A stretch of 64,000 nt of DNA from an uncultured Pseudobutyrivibrio sp. (GTDB lineage Bacteria > Bacillota > Clostridia > Lachnospirales > Lachnospiraceae), in contig CAMJBT010000006.1 of NCBI GenBank assembly GCA_946403965.1, positions 1 through 64,000 of the forward strand. Direction: 5' to 3'. Below, in pieces: positions 9,993 to 22,712 of this stretch. Every line of letters begins with the position of its first letter. Position 1 is the stretch's first letter. Below the pieces are notes generated by a model. That model worked only from the letters and a program-made list of their open reading frames with translations, was not told the origin of the DNA and did no database searches. A program made the translations under genes and the position numbers.

Positions 9993-10325
9993 TTGGGGAT
10001 GGACTTTAGTGCCAATATTCAGTCTACTTTTTTGAATAAAAGAATATATTTTTTCGCAAATGGATTTAATTATTTAATGTTGATTTTGGCAACGTGGTTA
10101 ACTTCGCCATATTATGCGGCAATGTGTTCTGATGGAATGACCCCAGTGGAAAAGTTTAGGGGAAGTATGGCGGGGTATACCATTGAGTGTATAATTCTAG
10201 TTATGGCAGGAGGGCTTATTAACGATCTGTCTATTGCCAGCTGTCGTAGATTAGTACAACAAAATGAAGAGGCAAAGAAGAAAGCAGCAGAGATATACAA
10301 CCGTGAGAACTCGGTTGACAAATAA
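9993..10325 (+). CDS. Small membrane protein, hypothetical
   Basis: 110 aa with two hydrophobic segments; followed by a terminator. Confidence 0.5.
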   Translation: MGMDFSANIQSTFLNKRIYFFANGFNYLMLILATWLTSPYYAAMCSDGMTPVEKFRGSMAGYTIECIILVMAGGLINDLSIASCRRLVQQNEEAKKKAAEIYNRENSVDK

Positions 10326-10410
10326 GAAGATAATAACAAATGAGTTTATAAATATTAAAACGGGATGGTTTAGAAAGACGTAAGTCATAGACCGTAGATG
10401 ATTAGAAAAA

Positions 10411-10444
10411 GAATGATATCTCATCATAGATATCATTCTTTTTT
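10411..10444. terminator. Rho-independent terminator (probably bidirectional)
   Basis: GAATGATATC-N8-GATATCATTC flanked by A and T tracts. Confidence 0.8.
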
Positions 10445-10445
10445 A

Positions 10446-11330
10446 TCAAACATGATATAAAATTCTTTTTGCGTAGGTATTTCGATACTCACTAGGGGAA
10501 AGCCCCTTTATTTTTTTGAAGGTTCTAGAAAAATTATGAACGTCAGTGAAGCCTACTTCTCGTGCAATCTCGGTTATTCTTCGATCACTATCCGTCAAAT
10601 AGAAAGCTGCTGTTTCTATTTTTTGAGACATGATAAATTGTTTTAATGAAAGACCCCGTACTTCACTAAACACTCGTGAAAGATATTTAGAGCTATATCC
10701 AAAGTAATCAGCAATATCATTTATAGTGATGTTAGTTGAAATATTTCTTTTTACGTAATCCACAATATCCGAATAGATTTGCTTATTATTAAGAGAGTCA
10801 TTTTCGTTTGGTATTTCAGCGTTTATCTGACCATACAATTCAGTGATTATGGCAGTAAGTGAGGCATTTAATGTGATTTCCGGATAATTGTCCCGATCCA
10901 AATCCTGAAGGCGTTTCATGTGAATAATAAGTCGCTCAGGTCTTGGAACATTAGCACTTTGAGGAAGTAAAAAACAGTTTGCTCTCTTGAAAGAGTTAAT
11001 CTCTCCAGGAAAAATACGGGCAGGAAATGAATCCAGATTGACTGTGAAGTGAATCCAATAAAAGCAGCAGTAAGCTTTTTTTATGCCTACTCGTTTTGAA
11101 TCACTAGGTGGAAGGAAAAGATAGTCCCCCTTTTCAACGATGAAATCTTCATCCATATATCTCAAATATAGTGTACCTTCGGTCACTACAATAAATTCAT
11201 AATCAAATGTTAGAGACATGCTTTCGTGAATCCAGTCATCAGATAGTGCCTCGAACTTTCCACTTCGAAGATAGGTGAATATCTGATTGGTAGGAAAAAT
11301 CATTAGTTTTTCAACTTTTTTATTCTTCAT
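10446..11330 (-). CDS. AraC family transcriptional regulator
   Basis: C-terminal HTH: NITINDIADYFGYSSKYLSRVFSEVRG...ITEIAREVGFTDVHNFSRTFKKIKGLSPSEYR. Native start probably MKNKKVEKL. Confidence 0.9.
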   Translation of the reverse strand: MKNKKVEKLMIFPTNQIFTYLRSGKFEALSDDWIHESMSLTFDYEFIVVTEGTLYLRYMDEDFIVEKGDYLFLPPSDSKRVGIKKAYCCFYWIHFTVNLDSFPARIFPGEINSFKRANCFLLPQSANVPRPERLIIHMKRLQDLDRDNYPEITLNASLTAIITELYGQINAEIPNENDSLNNKQIYSDIVDYVKRNISTNITINDIADYFGYSSKYLSRVFSEVRGLSLKQFIMSQKIETAAFYLTDSDRRITEIAREVGFTDVHNFSRTFKKIKGLSPSEYRNTYAKRILYHV

Positions 11331-11577
11331 TTCTAATAAACCCCCAAATGACAAAATGTTACCAAATGACACCAATAGTGTAAAGCGGACACTTAATACA
11401 CAAAATGGACACATCTGGTTACAGTTTATATTGAATAATACCACGTTTTATCTGTAAATTAAACATCTGTGAAATATACAAATAATAACTGTACTGGGAT
11501 ATTTAGATAAAAACTTAAGCATGATAGACTTTTTTTAGTGCAAAGTGCACATGGGTTTTTACATAAGGAGGTATGCT

Positions 11578-13179
11578 ATGAGAAAAAAGGTTTTATCAAT
11601 TTTATTAACTGCGGTTATGGCTGCCAGCACGTTTACAGGGTGCGGAGGTTCATCGGGTTCAGGAACAACAGATGCGAATGGAAACACTAAGCTTACGGCA
11701 CTTTTTGTTGCACATCCGCTTACGGCGGACATTACTACATTCAAGTGGTTGCAGGAATTTGCAGATGATGCGGGAGTAAATATTGAGTGGGAAGTTATTT
11801 ATTCTGATTGGGATCAGACAAAACCTACTCGTTTTGCTTCAGGAGATATTCCTGATTTGCTTTTTAACGCAACAGTTGATGCTGACTACATTACATATAA
11901 TGGACTTTTTGAAGATTTGACACCGTATATTAGTGCTGATACGACACCGAATATACAAGCAATGTTTGATGAAGAGCCTGACACATATGTTTTGGCACAG
12001 ACACCTGAAGGAAAAATATTTGGCTTACCTAAATTTCAAGGAAAATGGCCTGACACTAACGGCGTCTTATTTATAAATCAGAAATGGTTAGACAATCTCG
12101 GATTAGAAGCACCAACTACTTTTTCAGAACTGGAAAAAGTTTTAACTGCTTTTAAAAATAATGATCCAAATGGTAATGGAATTGCTGATGAGATACCGCT
12201 TGATTTTAATGGATGGTTTGGAGCGGCATATTCTCTATCAAATCTTGTTGGAGGATTAGGGATACAACTTACAAACTGGGGAACAGATGGATATTTTGCA
12301 GAAGATGGTAAGGTGAAAAATTACGCTGTTGATGAGCGATATAAAAAGCTCATGAAGTATTTGGCAAAATTGTACTCAGAAGGTTTGATTAACGAAAATG
12401 CAATTACAAATGATTATTCAATGTTCCAGTCGCTTTCAAGAGGCAATGAAAATGGGGAAGCACTTGTAGGTGTTGTTTATGGATGGGAAGAAACAGATAA
12501 ATTCGGAAATAATCTTGCTGATGAGTATGTAGCCCTTTCGCCTCTTGCATATGATTTGGATGGCGAGACTTATGATACACGATGGACCTATGATTATTCA
12601 GGTTTGAATATGTCAACAAATAGAGTGTGCATGAGCTCTAAATGCAAAAACAAGGAAGCTGCAGTGAAGTTTATGGATCAGTTCTATTCAAAGGAAGGGT
12701 CTGTTCAAGTATTGTTTGGTGGAATTTCTGATGGAAATGTTTCATCAACAGGTGATAATTCATACAAGGTAAATGATCCTCAGGATCCATCAGTGGATGC
12801 AGGTACATGGAAATGGACTTATTCATTTGCTGATAACGGGCCTATGTATATTAGAAGAGATACAACAATAGATATGTCAGGTGATATGGATAATGCTATA
12901 AGAGAAAGGGAAGTATATAAAGATGCATTAGCAAAGGTAACAGATGATGATTATTATCCTCAGATGTTTATGAAATACACCGAAGATGAACAAAATGAGA
13001 TGGCTGTTCTCCAGGCAAATGTCACCAATATAATTGATAATCAGTGGGGATTATGGCTTGTAGGTGATGAAGATGTTGATTCTACTTGGGATGCTTACGT
13101 AAAGAGTGTTGAGGATGCAGGTCTTAGTAGAATTCTTGAAATTCGTCAGAACGCATTTGATAAATATAGAGCTAATTAA
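11578..13179 (+). CDS. ABC transporter extracellular sugar-binding lipoprotein
   Basis: Signal peptide and lipobox (AASTFTGCGG); followed by two permeases. Confidence 0.9.
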   Translation: MRKKVLSILLTAVMAASTFTGCGGSSGSGTTDANGNTKLTALFVAHPLTADITTFKWLQEFADDAGVNIEWEVIYSDWDQTKPTRFASGDIPDLLFNATVDADYITYNGLFEDLTPYISADTTPNIQAMFDEEPDTYVLAQTPEGKIFGLPKFQGKWPDTNGVLFINQKWLDNLGLEAPTTFSELEKVLTAFKNNDPNGNGIADEIPLDFNGWFGAAYSLSNLVGGLGIQLTNWGTDGYFAEDGKVKNYAVDERYKKLMKYLAKLYSEGLINENAITNDYSMFQSLSRGNENGEALVGVVYGWEETDKFGNNLADEYVALSPLAYDLDGETYDTRWTYDYSGLNMSTNRVCMSSKCKNKEAAVKFMDQFYSKEGSVQVLFGGISDGNVSSTGDNSYKVNDPQDPSVDAGTWKWTYSFADNGPMYIRRDTTIDMSGDMDNAIREREVYKDALAKVTDDDYYPQMFMKYTEDEQNEMAVLQANVTNIIDNQWGLWLVGDEDVDSTWDAYVKSVEDAGLSRILEIRQNAFDKYRAN

Positions 13180-13275
13180 TATAGATGATTTTTGATTAAG
13201 AGGTGGAGAGTATGAGGTGCTGTTCTCTGCCTCTTAAGTATATAAGTGAAATTAATTTTATAAGGAGGAAAAGGC

Positions 13276-14187
13276 ATGGCAAAGATAAAAAAATATTTTA
13301 GTAAAACTTGGCAGCTATGGTTAATGCTTTTGCCAGCCATGATATATATTTTTATTTTTTGTTATATACCAATGTATGGTGTTCAATTGGCATTTAAAGA
13401 ATACAGTTATGCTAAAGGATTTTTGGGTGGTGATTGGGTTGGACTGAAATATTTCAAGCAATATTTTGAAAGCAATATGTTTTGGCCAACCTTAAAAAAT
13501 ACATTTGTGATTGCTGTTACTGGCATTATAGTTGGATTTCCAGCGCCTATCATTCTGGCACTGGTCATTAATCAAATAAGAAACAAGCGATGGAGGAAAT
13601 TTGTTCAAACTATAGTGTATATTCCATATTTTATTTCAGTGGTAGTGTTGGTATCCATGATTAATATTCTGTTTGCAAATGGAAGTGGAGTTATTGCAAA
13701 TTTTTTGAAGGCACTGCACCTGGTTGATTCATCGGTCAACATCATAGGGAGCGCCTCAACATTCCTTCCTTTATATGTACTTACAGGAGTTTGGCAATCT
13801 ATGGGATGGAATTCAATCATTTTCATCGCAGCACTATCATCTGTAGATACGCAGCTCTATGATGCGTGTAAAGTGGATGGTGCTAATCGCTGGCAAACGA
13901 TGATTCATATAGATTTACCGGCATTAGTTCCTACAATAATGATTCTTTTCATATTAAATATGGGAGGAATATTGAATGTTGGTTTTGACAAGATATTCTT
14001 AATGCAAAATAGTACAAACCTAGGCATATCTCAGGTTATATCTACTTATGTTTATGATGTGGGTGTTAAGAGTTCTCAGTTTTCTTTTGGTACTGCCGTT
14101 GGTCTTTTTAATACAGTGATTAATTTTATTTGTCTTATCGTTACTAACTGGGTTTCAAAAAGAACCACTGGTAGTGGATTAATGTAA
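13276..14187 (+). CDS. Sugar ABC transporter permease (LplB-like)
   Basis: Binding-protein-dependent permease motif DACKVDGANRWQTMIHIDLPAL. Confidence 0.9.
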   Translation: MAKIKKYFSKTWQLWLMLLPAMIYIFIFCYIPMYGVQLAFKEYSYAKGFLGGDWVGLKYFKQYFESNMFWPTLKNTFVIAVTGIIVGFPAPIILALVINQIRNKRWRKFVQTIVYIPYFISVVVLVSMINILFANGSGVIANFLKALHLVDSSVNIIGSASTFLPLYVLTGVWQSMGWNSIIFIAALSSVDTQLYDACKVDGANRWQTMIHIDLPALVPTIMILFILNMGGILNVGFDKIFLMQNSTNLGISQVISTYVYDVGVKSSQFSFGTAVGLFNTVINFICLIVTNWVSKRTTGSGLM

Positions 14188-14198
14188 GGAGGGGCATT

Positions 14199-15098
14199 AT
14201 GCAAAAAAGTGATACATATAATTTTTCAAAATGGCCTGACCGTATTTTTGCAGCTGCAGTGATTATTATAAGTGTACTTGTGGTAATCATAATTGCATAT
14301 CCAATATATTTTGTAGTTATCGCATCAATATCAAATTCAAATCTTGTGAATCAGGGGGCAGTTACTTTTTGGCCTAAGGATATCAGATTTTATGGATATG
14401 AGCAGATATTACACGATTCTAGAATCTGGACCGGTTACGCAAATACGATTCTTTATGTTGTGGCAGGTACATTGCTGAATATGGCGGTGACCATGCCGGC
14501 AGCATATGCTCTTTCTAGAAAAGATTTCAAAGCAAGAAACATTGTAATGTTTTACTTTGTATTCACAATGTTTTTTAGTGGTGGTCTTGTTCCTACATAT
14601 ATGACGGTCTCATCGTTGCATCTAGTATCAACCAAGACGATACTAATTATTTTTGTAGCGGTGAATACATATAATTTGATAATTGCAAGAACCTTTATTG
14701 CTAATTCAATACCAAATGATTTGTATGAGGCGGCAATACTTGATGGTTGTTCACATTTTAAATACTTTTTCTCTGTCGTCATGCCTCTTTCAAAGGCTGT
14801 TATATCAGTTCTGACTTTGTACTATGCAGTTTTTCATTGGAATGATTATTTCAATGCTCTCATTTTTAATAGCAAAGATGAGAATGCGCCTCTTCAGATT
14901 GTACTTAGACAGATATTGTTGCTGAACCAAGCCTTTGCAAGCGGAAATGGAGGTGTTCAGGGTGGATACGGACAATCTAGCGCGGATCAGGTTAAATATG
15001 CCGTGCTTATAGTATCAACCTTGCCAATTTTATGTGTGTATCCATTTGTGCAAAAGCATTTTGAAAAGGGTGTGATGATAGGTGCAGTTAAAGGATAA
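14199..15098 (+). CDS. Carbohydrate ABC transporter permease (LplC/YtcP-like)
   Basis: EAAILDGCSHFKYFFSVVMPLSK motif; C-terminal KHFEKGVMIGAVKG. Confidence 0.92.
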   Translation: MQKSDTYNFSKWPDRIFAAAVIIISVLVVIIIAYPIYFVVIASISNSNLVNQGAVTFWPKDIRFYGYEQILHDSRIWTGYANTILYVVAGTLLNMAVTMPAAYALSRKDFKARNIVMFYFVFTMFFSGGLVPTYMTVSSLHLVSTKTILIIFVAVNTYNLIIARTFIANSIPNDLYEAAILDGCSHFKYFFSVVMPLSKAVISVLTLYYAVFHWNDYFNALIFNSKDENAPLQIVLRQILLLNQAFASGNGGVQGGYGQSSADQVKYAVLIVSTLPILCVYPFVQKHFEKGVMIGAVKG

Positions 15099-15130
15099 AT
15101 TAAAAGGATAAACAGAAAGGATAGTAAAGA

Positions 15131-17077
15131 ATGAACAATAGTTGGACACCTGTTAGTCTGGATTGCTGCAGGGTTACTGATAATTATTACGATGAGGCAC
15201 TTCATTTGGAAGTGAAAAATATGCTTGCACTTGATCCTGATAGACTTTTGGCAGGGTTCAGAGATACGGCAGCAGCTATAAAAGGTTTGGATGAAAAAGG
15301 CCGTACTGACTTTATGAAGAGGAAAGAAAGATACGGTGGCGGATGGGAGAATGGATTAATAGGAGGCCATACTTTAGGTCATTACATCAAGGCCATGGCC
15401 CAGGCTCAGATTAATCCAGGATTAGATATCAGAGAGAAAAAAGCTGTGAAAGACAGACTCAGTTATATGGTTAATTCTTTGGCAGAATGTCAGGAAAAAA
15501 CTATTAATACTCCTTATGAAGGATTTATTTTTGGCGCAGCACTTCCATCTCAAGAGTATTTGGACAATCCTGCTTTGCAATTTGATTATGTAGAAAAAGG
15601 ATTGCAGGATCCATTTAAACAGGCATGGGTACCTTGGTATACAATGCATAAGATTTTAAGCGGGTTAAATGCGATTTATAAACTAACAAAAAATGAAAAG
15701 GCATTGGAGGTAGCTAATAATCTAGGTGTATGGATTGCAAACAGATGTGAGGGTTGGACAGAATCGGTTAAAAAAACTGTATTATCAATAGAATATGGTG
15801 GAATGAATGACTGTCTATATGAACTATTTGAGATTAATAAAGAACTAAGTGATAATAAAAGTAATATTTATTATCCGGAGTATGAGAGATTTAAGATTGC
15901 AGCTCATAGTTTTGATGAAATAGAACTTTTTAAAAAAGTAATTTCAAAACAGAAGGATATTTTTAATGATGTTCATGCAAATACCACTATTCCTAAATTT
16001 ATTGGAGCCTTGGCAAGATATGAAATTGATAAAACTGCGACAGAATATCTTGAGTACGCTGAAGACTTTTTTGATATTGTTGTATCTAGGCATACATATA
16101 TTACTGGTGGAAACAGTGAAAATGAGCATTTTGGAAGAGATAATATTCTTAATAAGGAAAGAACAAATACAAATAATGAGACCTGCAATACATACAATAT
16201 GATTAAGTTGGCCAGAAGACTTTTTGCAGTTACGGGAAAAAAGAAATATCTTGATTATTGTGAACAGACTCTCATAAATGCAATAATGGCATCACAGAAT
16301 CACACTACGGGATTTACTACATATTTTCAACCAATGGGCACAGGTTTTCATAAGGTATTTAACACACTTGATGGGAATTTTTGGTGTTGTACCGGAACGG
16401 GATATGAGAATTTTACAAAACTTCAGGAAGGTATCTATTATGAAGGAAATGGGCGACTGCTAGTTGGTATGTACTTGAGGTCTGTGTATAAGGCTGATGG
16501 ATTTACATTGATTCAGGATTGTGATTTTACAAAATCAGATGAAGTAAAAATTAAAGTTGATTCTGAAAGTAAGACTGTGAATAGGGATTTATACCTTTGG
16601 ATACCAAAATGGATTAAAGGAAGGCCTGAAATAAAAATAGGTAATTCTTTTGTAGAGCCAAAGGAAGAAGAAGGTTTTTATATTATACAAAAGGAACTGA
16701 TTCCAGTTGGTGGTGATATTAAAATTAGATGGCCAATGGGAATTAGCTGTCATAATCTAGGGGATTCTGCGGATACTTATGCTTTTTGTTATGGTCCATA
16801 TGTGTTATCGGCAAAATTAGGAACTGACAAAATAAAGACAAAACCACATGGAATAGATGTGGTTGTTGCGGCAGAAAAATGTGTGGATTCAGATGATATT
16901 ATCATAACATCGGAGCAATCCGTAAAGGCTTTCATGGAGAATATTGATAAGCATCTTATAAAACGCCCAGATAAAATGGAATTTGACTTAGAAGGGACAA
17001 ACAAAAAACTTGTATTTACAACTCATTATAATCAATATAAGGAGAGTTACGGAATATATTGGAACTATAGTGTGTAA
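15131..17077 (+). CDS. GH127-family glycoside hydrolase (beta-L-arabinofuranosidase-like)
   Basis: GGWENGLIGGHTLGHYIKAMAQ, WYTMHKILSGLN, NFWCCTGTGYENFTKLQEGIYYE; no signal peptide. Confidence 0.9.
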   Translation: MNNSWTPVSLDCCRVTDNYYDEALHLEVKNMLALDPDRLLAGFRDTAAAIKGLDEKGRTDFMKRKERYGGGWENGLIGGHTLGHYIKAMAQAQINPGLDIREKKAVKDRLSYMVNSLAECQEKTINTPYEGFIFGAALPSQEYLDNPALQFDYVEKGLQDPFKQAWVPWYTMHKILSGLNAIYKLTKNEKALEVANNLGVWIANRCEGWTESVKKTVLSIEYGGMNDCLYELFEINKELSDNKSNIYYPEYERFKIAAHSFDEIELFKKVISKQKDIFNDVHANTTIPKFIGALARYEIDKTATEYLEYAEDFFDIVVSRHTYITGGNSENEHFGRDNILNKERTNTNNETCNTYNMIKLARRLFAVTGKKKYLDYCEQTLINAIMASQNHTTGFTTYFQPMGTGFHKVFNTLDGNFWCCTGTGYENFTKLQEGIYYEGNGRLLVGMYLRSVYKADGFTLIQDCDFTKSDEVKIKVDSESKTVNRDLYLWIPKWIKGRPEIKIGNSFVEPKEEEGFYIIQKELIPVGGDIKIRWPMGISCHNLGDSADTYAFCYGPYVLSAKLGTDKIKTKPHGIDVVVAAEKCVDSDDIIITSEQSVKAFMENIDKHLIKRPDKMEFDLEGTNKKLVFTTHYNQYKESYGIYWNYSV

Positions 17078-17092
17078 CACAAGGGGGATGTC

Positions 17093-19084
17093 ATGACTTT
17101 TTTTTCAAAAGAAAGAGATGCATTGGTTTTTAGGTATAATGGGGAAACTGTAAGAATTGAAGCATGGAACAAGGACAGTTTGAGAGTACGCTCTGTAATG
17201 GTTGGAGAAATTTCTGATTATAGTGCGGCCCTGTTAGAACCAGACGCTACTCAACATAAGATTAGCATATCAATATCCAATGCTAACGACGGACGAAATG
17301 CAAAGATTGAAAATGGTAGGATCACAGCAGAGTGTTTTGTTCAACCTTGGGGGGATGCTTTGAGAATTTCTTTCAAGGAAACTGACACTGGTAAGGTGTT
17401 ACTGGAAGAAATCACTAATGGTGGCGCACTTGCAAAAAGAGCAAGATACTTCAAGCATATCAGTGATAACGTATATAAGTTGAAGGTTCGATTTGAGTCA
17501 AAGCCTGATGAAAAGCTTTTTGGAATGGGCCAATATCAGCAAGAGCGCATGAATCTAAAGGGATGTAATCTTGAGTTGGCACATAGAAATTCCCAAGCAA
17601 GTGTTCCGTTTCTTTTGTCGGATAATGGATATGGTTTTTTCTGGAATAATGCTGCAGTGGGTGAGGTTCATTTTGGGTTGGACACTACAGAGTGGGTTGC
17701 TGAGGAAACGAACCAGATGGATTATTGGATTACAGCTGGTGAAAGTCCCGCGGACATAGTATATAACTACACTGGCGTTACTGGAAGAGCACCAATGATG
17801 CCGGAATATGGACTAGGCTATTGGCAATGCAAGCTTCGTTACTATAATCAGGAGCAGGTACTTGATATTGCCAGGGAGTATCATAAGCGAAATATCAAGT
17901 TGGATGTGATTGTAATAGATTACTATCATTGGCCAAGATGTGGCGATTGGCGTTTTGATCCAGAATATTTCCCAAATCCAAAATCAATGGTGGAAGAACT
18001 AAAAGAAATGGGAATCCAGTGCATGGTTTCCATTTGGCCACAGGTTGATATAAGAAGTGAAAACTTTGAAGAAATGAAACAGCAGGGACTGCTTGTAAGA
18101 AGCCATTCGGGTGTGGATGTACAAATGGTTTTCCATGGTGACAATCTTTTTATGGATCCGACTAATCCAGCTACAAGGAAATATGTATGGGATAAATGTA
18201 AAAAAAATTATTATGATCTTGGTATTAGAACATTCTGGTTGGATGAGGCTGAGCCCGAATTTACGGGCTATGATTATGAAAACTATCAATATCATGCCGG
18301 CTCAGTACTTAAAATTGGAAATATTTATCCAAGGGAATATGCGAGAGCTTTTTATGAAGGACAAAAGCAGCTTGGACAGGAATCTGTTGTCAATCTAATA
18401 AGATGTGCCTGGGCTGGCTCACAAAGATATGGAGCTTTAGTTTGGTCTGGGGATATCATGTCTACTTGGGAGGATTTTCGTAAGCAGATAGTAGCAGGCC
18501 TTCAGATGGGCATAGCAGGTATACCTTGGTGGACAACTGATATAGGTGGCTTTCATGGTGGAGATGTTAGAACCGAAGAGTTTAGGGAATTGTTAATTAG
18601 ATGGTTCCAGTTTGGATGTTATTGTCCTGTTATGCGAATGCATGGAAGTAGAGTGCCTCATGAAGATATTATCAATAAAGCGGGTGAGGTTAGAGAGGTA
18701 ACGGGAGCTGACAATGAAATCTGGAGTTTTGGCCAGGAGGCATATGAAATAATGAAACACTTCATTGAAGTGCGAGAGTCTATGAGGGACTATAGTCGTT
18801 CATTGATGGAAGAAGCTTCCTCTAGTGGAACACCAGTGATACGAGCATTGTTTTATGAATTTCCACAGGATGAAAAAGCATGGACTATCACTGATGAATA
18901 TATGTATGGCCCGAAAATATTGGTTGCTCCAGTGTGCCATCAGGGACAGGTAAAAAGAAAAGTTTATTTACCTGCTGAATCTAGTTGGGAGGATTCATTC
19001 TCTGGTGAAGAGTATAGTGGCGGTCAGGAAATAATGGTTGATGCTCCGTTAGAGAGAATACCAGTATTTAATAGGAAGAAATAG
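17093..19084 (+). CDS. GH31-family glycoside hydrolase (alpha-xylosidase/alpha-glucosidase)
   Basis: GLGYWQCKLRYYNQEQVLDIAREY, TFWLDEAEPE, WSGDIMSTWEDFRKQI; no signal peptide. Confidence 0.93.
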   Translation: MTFFSKERDALVFRYNGETVRIEAWNKDSLRVRSVMVGEISDYSAALLEPDATQHKISISISNANDGRNAKIENGRITAECFVQPWGDALRISFKETDTGKVLLEEITNGGALAKRARYFKHISDNVYKLKVRFESKPDEKLFGMGQYQQERMNLKGCNLELAHRNSQASVPFLLSDNGYGFFWNNAAVGEVHFGLDTTEWVAEETNQMDYWITAGESPADIVYNYTGVTGRAPMMPEYGLGYWQCKLRYYNQEQVLDIAREYHKRNIKLDVIVIDYYHWPRCGDWRFDPEYFPNPKSMVEELKEMGIQCMVSIWPQVDIRSENFEEMKQQGLLVRSHSGVDVQMVFHGDNLFMDPTNPATRKYVWDKCKKNYYDLGIRTFWLDEAEPEFTGYDYENYQYHAGSVLKIGNIYPREYARAFYEGQKQLGQESVVNLIRCAWAGSQRYGALVWSGDIMSTWEDFRKQIVAGLQMGIAGIPWWTTDIGGFHGGDVRTEEFRELLIRWFQFGCYCPVMRMHGSRVPHEDIINKAGEVREVTGADNEIWSFGQEAYEIMKHFIEVRESMRDYSRSLMEEASSSGTPVIRALFYEFPQDEKAWTITDEYMYGPKILVAPVCHQGQVKRKVYLPAESSWEDSFSGEEYSGGQEIMVDAPLERIPVFNRKK

Positions 19085-19206
19085 TTACAGTAGAATATTC
19101 TGGTGACTTTTAATAGGAAGAAATTATTATTTAAGCTTGGCATCTTCTTAAATATGTGAAAAAATACTCTTGAGACATAAATTATTTATGGTGATGGAGA
19201 AAAAAT

Positions 19207-20103
19207 ATGGGACTTGTAAAAGAATTGAGGGAACGTAAGGATCTTACGGATAGAGAAGAATCAATTCGTAATTACATATTGGAAAGACCAGAGCGATTAT
19301 ATGATTTATCCGCAAGGGAACTAGGAGATGCCACTTTTTCCAGTGCAGCTGCTGTTACCAGATTCTGTAAAAAAATTGGATGTAAAGGATATCCAGATTT
19401 CAGACTAAGATTTTTAAATGAAATCCAAAATGGTTATGAAGTTCAGGAGCACAAGCTTAGTACCGGACGGAAGGAAAATATTGCTTCTGTTATGGAAAAA
19501 GTAGCTAACTGTACGATTAACGGTATCAAGGAAACACAAAGAGACAATTCAATTGATCAAATTGGTAAGGCTGCAAAGTTGATTCATGATTATGATTATT
19601 TGGATTTTTATGCAAATGGATTAAATGCAGAGTTTGCAGAGTATGCCCGATTTAGATTTGCTATTTGTGGTAAGACATGCAGTGTTTATAATGACAGTAA
19701 TCTTCAAATAAGAAGTACGTTGTTTCCCAAGGATGGACATTTAAGTATTTTTATAAGCCAAACTGGAGAAAATAAGCAACTCATAGAGTTAATAAAACTA
19801 CAAAGAGCAAGGAAATACAAAATTCTTGTAATAACAAAATCAAAAAATTCTACAATAGCACAATATGCAGATCATGTTTTGCTTATAAATAGTGGTCAGC
19901 ACAAGTGGGAAGATATAGAGGCTATGTGGATATCAAGATACACTAGTTCTTTGAAATATTTAATAGATGTGCTGGCAAATATAGAATATGTTTCCAACCA
20001 AGAATACAACAGAAAGATGGATGAGGCATACAATAAAATAGGATCAAAAGACTTTTGGACATTAACATATTCTTGGGAAGATAATTTGAATAACAAGGAT
20101 TAA
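19207..20103 (+). CDS. MurR/RpiR family transcriptional regulator
   Basis: N-terminal HTH (FSSAAAVTRFCKKIGCKGYPDFRLRF) plus SIS domain. Confidence 0.9.
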   Translation: MGLVKELRERKDLTDREESIRNYILERPERLYDLSARELGDATFSSAAAVTRFCKKIGCKGYPDFRLRFLNEIQNGYEVQEHKLSTGRKENIASVMEKVANCTINGIKETQRDNSIDQIGKAAKLIHDYDYLDFYANGLNAEFAEYARFRFAICGKTCSVYNDSNLQIRSTLFPKDGHLSIFISQTGENKQLIELIKLQRARKYKILVITKSKNSTIAQYADHVLLINSGQHKWEDIEAMWISRYTSSLKYLIDVLANIEYVSNQEYNRKMDEAYNKIGSKDFWTLTYSWEDNLNNKD

Positions 20104-20129
20104 AATTGAATATTGAAACAAAATTTCAA

Positions 20130-20157
20130 TGCACAAAGCTTTTGCTTTGTGCATTTT
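20130..20157 (+). terminator. Rho-independent terminator
   Basis: TGCACAAAGC-TTTT-GCTTTGTGCA stem followed by TTTT. Confidence 0.65.
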
Positions 20158-20234
20158 GAAATATATAATCGTTTTTAATGGCTGGTATTTCACAAAAGTG
20201 CACAACTTGATATATTGTTTGTATCGAAAAGTAG

Positions 20235-21686
<1,452 letters not shown>

Positions 21687-21704
21687 TTGGTATTGTACTA
21701 TATG

Positions 21705-21733
21705 AACAGCCACAAGATTATGTGGCTGTTTTT
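21705..21733 (+). terminator. Rho-independent terminator
   Basis: ACAGCCACA...TGTGGCTGTTTTT. Confidence 0.75.
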
Positions 21734-21843
21734 GTATGGGTAAAAATATGAAAGTTCTGGGTTATAAGTCCTATATTTTAGTGAAAAATTGAGACTGCAA
21801 AGGGTTATAATTTCGACTATATCTTATATAGAAGGGAAAAAAC

Positions 21844-22347
21844 ATGAAAAAGATAGTAATTGCAGTATTAACATTAGGTATGTGTATGGCTGTTGGATGT
21901 GGAAATAAACAGTCAGAGAGTGAAGAAATAATTGGTGGGGCAAATGAACCTACCACTATTAATTTAGAGTCAACCGCTACAGGAGATAATGAAAATTCAA
22001 ATGATTCTATTATAGAAGGAATGTGGGAGACAGCTTCTAATGGCTGGGAATATGATGGAGAAATCCAGCCTCAGTATTATGTTACATTTGCTGACGATAA
22101 AATAAACTATGGACATATGAAAGATGGGGAGTTTGTATTGGAGTACTCTGATGAGATTGATACATTCTCAACAACTGACAAAGGTGGTTATAAAGTTCAG
22201 GCTACAGCTTCTAATGGTACACAGTATACTTATCAATCTAGTGAAGAAACTGAAGATATCTTAGAATATTATGGTACATGGAATGAAGATGAGTTTGGTG
22301 ATACATATAGCGGAAGCGCTTCTTTAGTTCGTTCTAGCGTAGAATAA
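21844..22347 (+). CDS. Putative lipoprotein
   Basis: Lipobox MCMAVGCGNK; 167 aa. Confidence 0.7.
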   Translation: MKKIVIAVLTLGMCMAVGCGNKQSESEEIIGGANEPTTINLESTATGDNENSNDSIIEGMWETASNGWEYDGEIQPQYYVTFADDKINYGHMKDGEFVLEYSDEIDTFSTTDKGGYKVQATASNGTQYTYQSSEETEDILEYYGTWNEDEFGDTYSGSASLVRSSVE

Positions 22348-22440
22348 TGGAGACAAATAACGGAATACCCTACTGTATGATTACAGGAGGGTATTTTATT
22401 ATTATTTAAATATGATTAATAAATTGAGGATGACATAAAT

Positions 22441-22695
22441 ATGATGGTTAACAAAGTAAAGAAAAAATCCAATCCATATATGATTTTATTAATTATTCCA
22501 TTTCAATTGATAGTGGATATTTTAGTGGTGGTATGGGCATTTCACATGGAAATGATGAGACGTCCGGGTGTTACAGGACATCCAACAGGATTAATGACTG
22601 CCGCCGTAGCAGTTATAATGATAATAATTACAGTGTTTGTTGTTGCTATAGCGCTCACTGTTATGATTATTAAGATTATGAATAATAAAAATTGA
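22441..22695 (+). CDS. Small membrane protein, hypothetical
   Basis: 84 aa with two hydrophobic segments. Confidence 0.45.
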   Translation: MMVNKVKKKSNPYMILLIIPFQLIVDILVVVWAFHMEMMRRPGVTGHPTGLMTAAVAVIMIIITVFVVAIALTVMIIKIMNNKN

Positions 22696-22712
22696 TATAG
22701 ACTTTTCAGTTA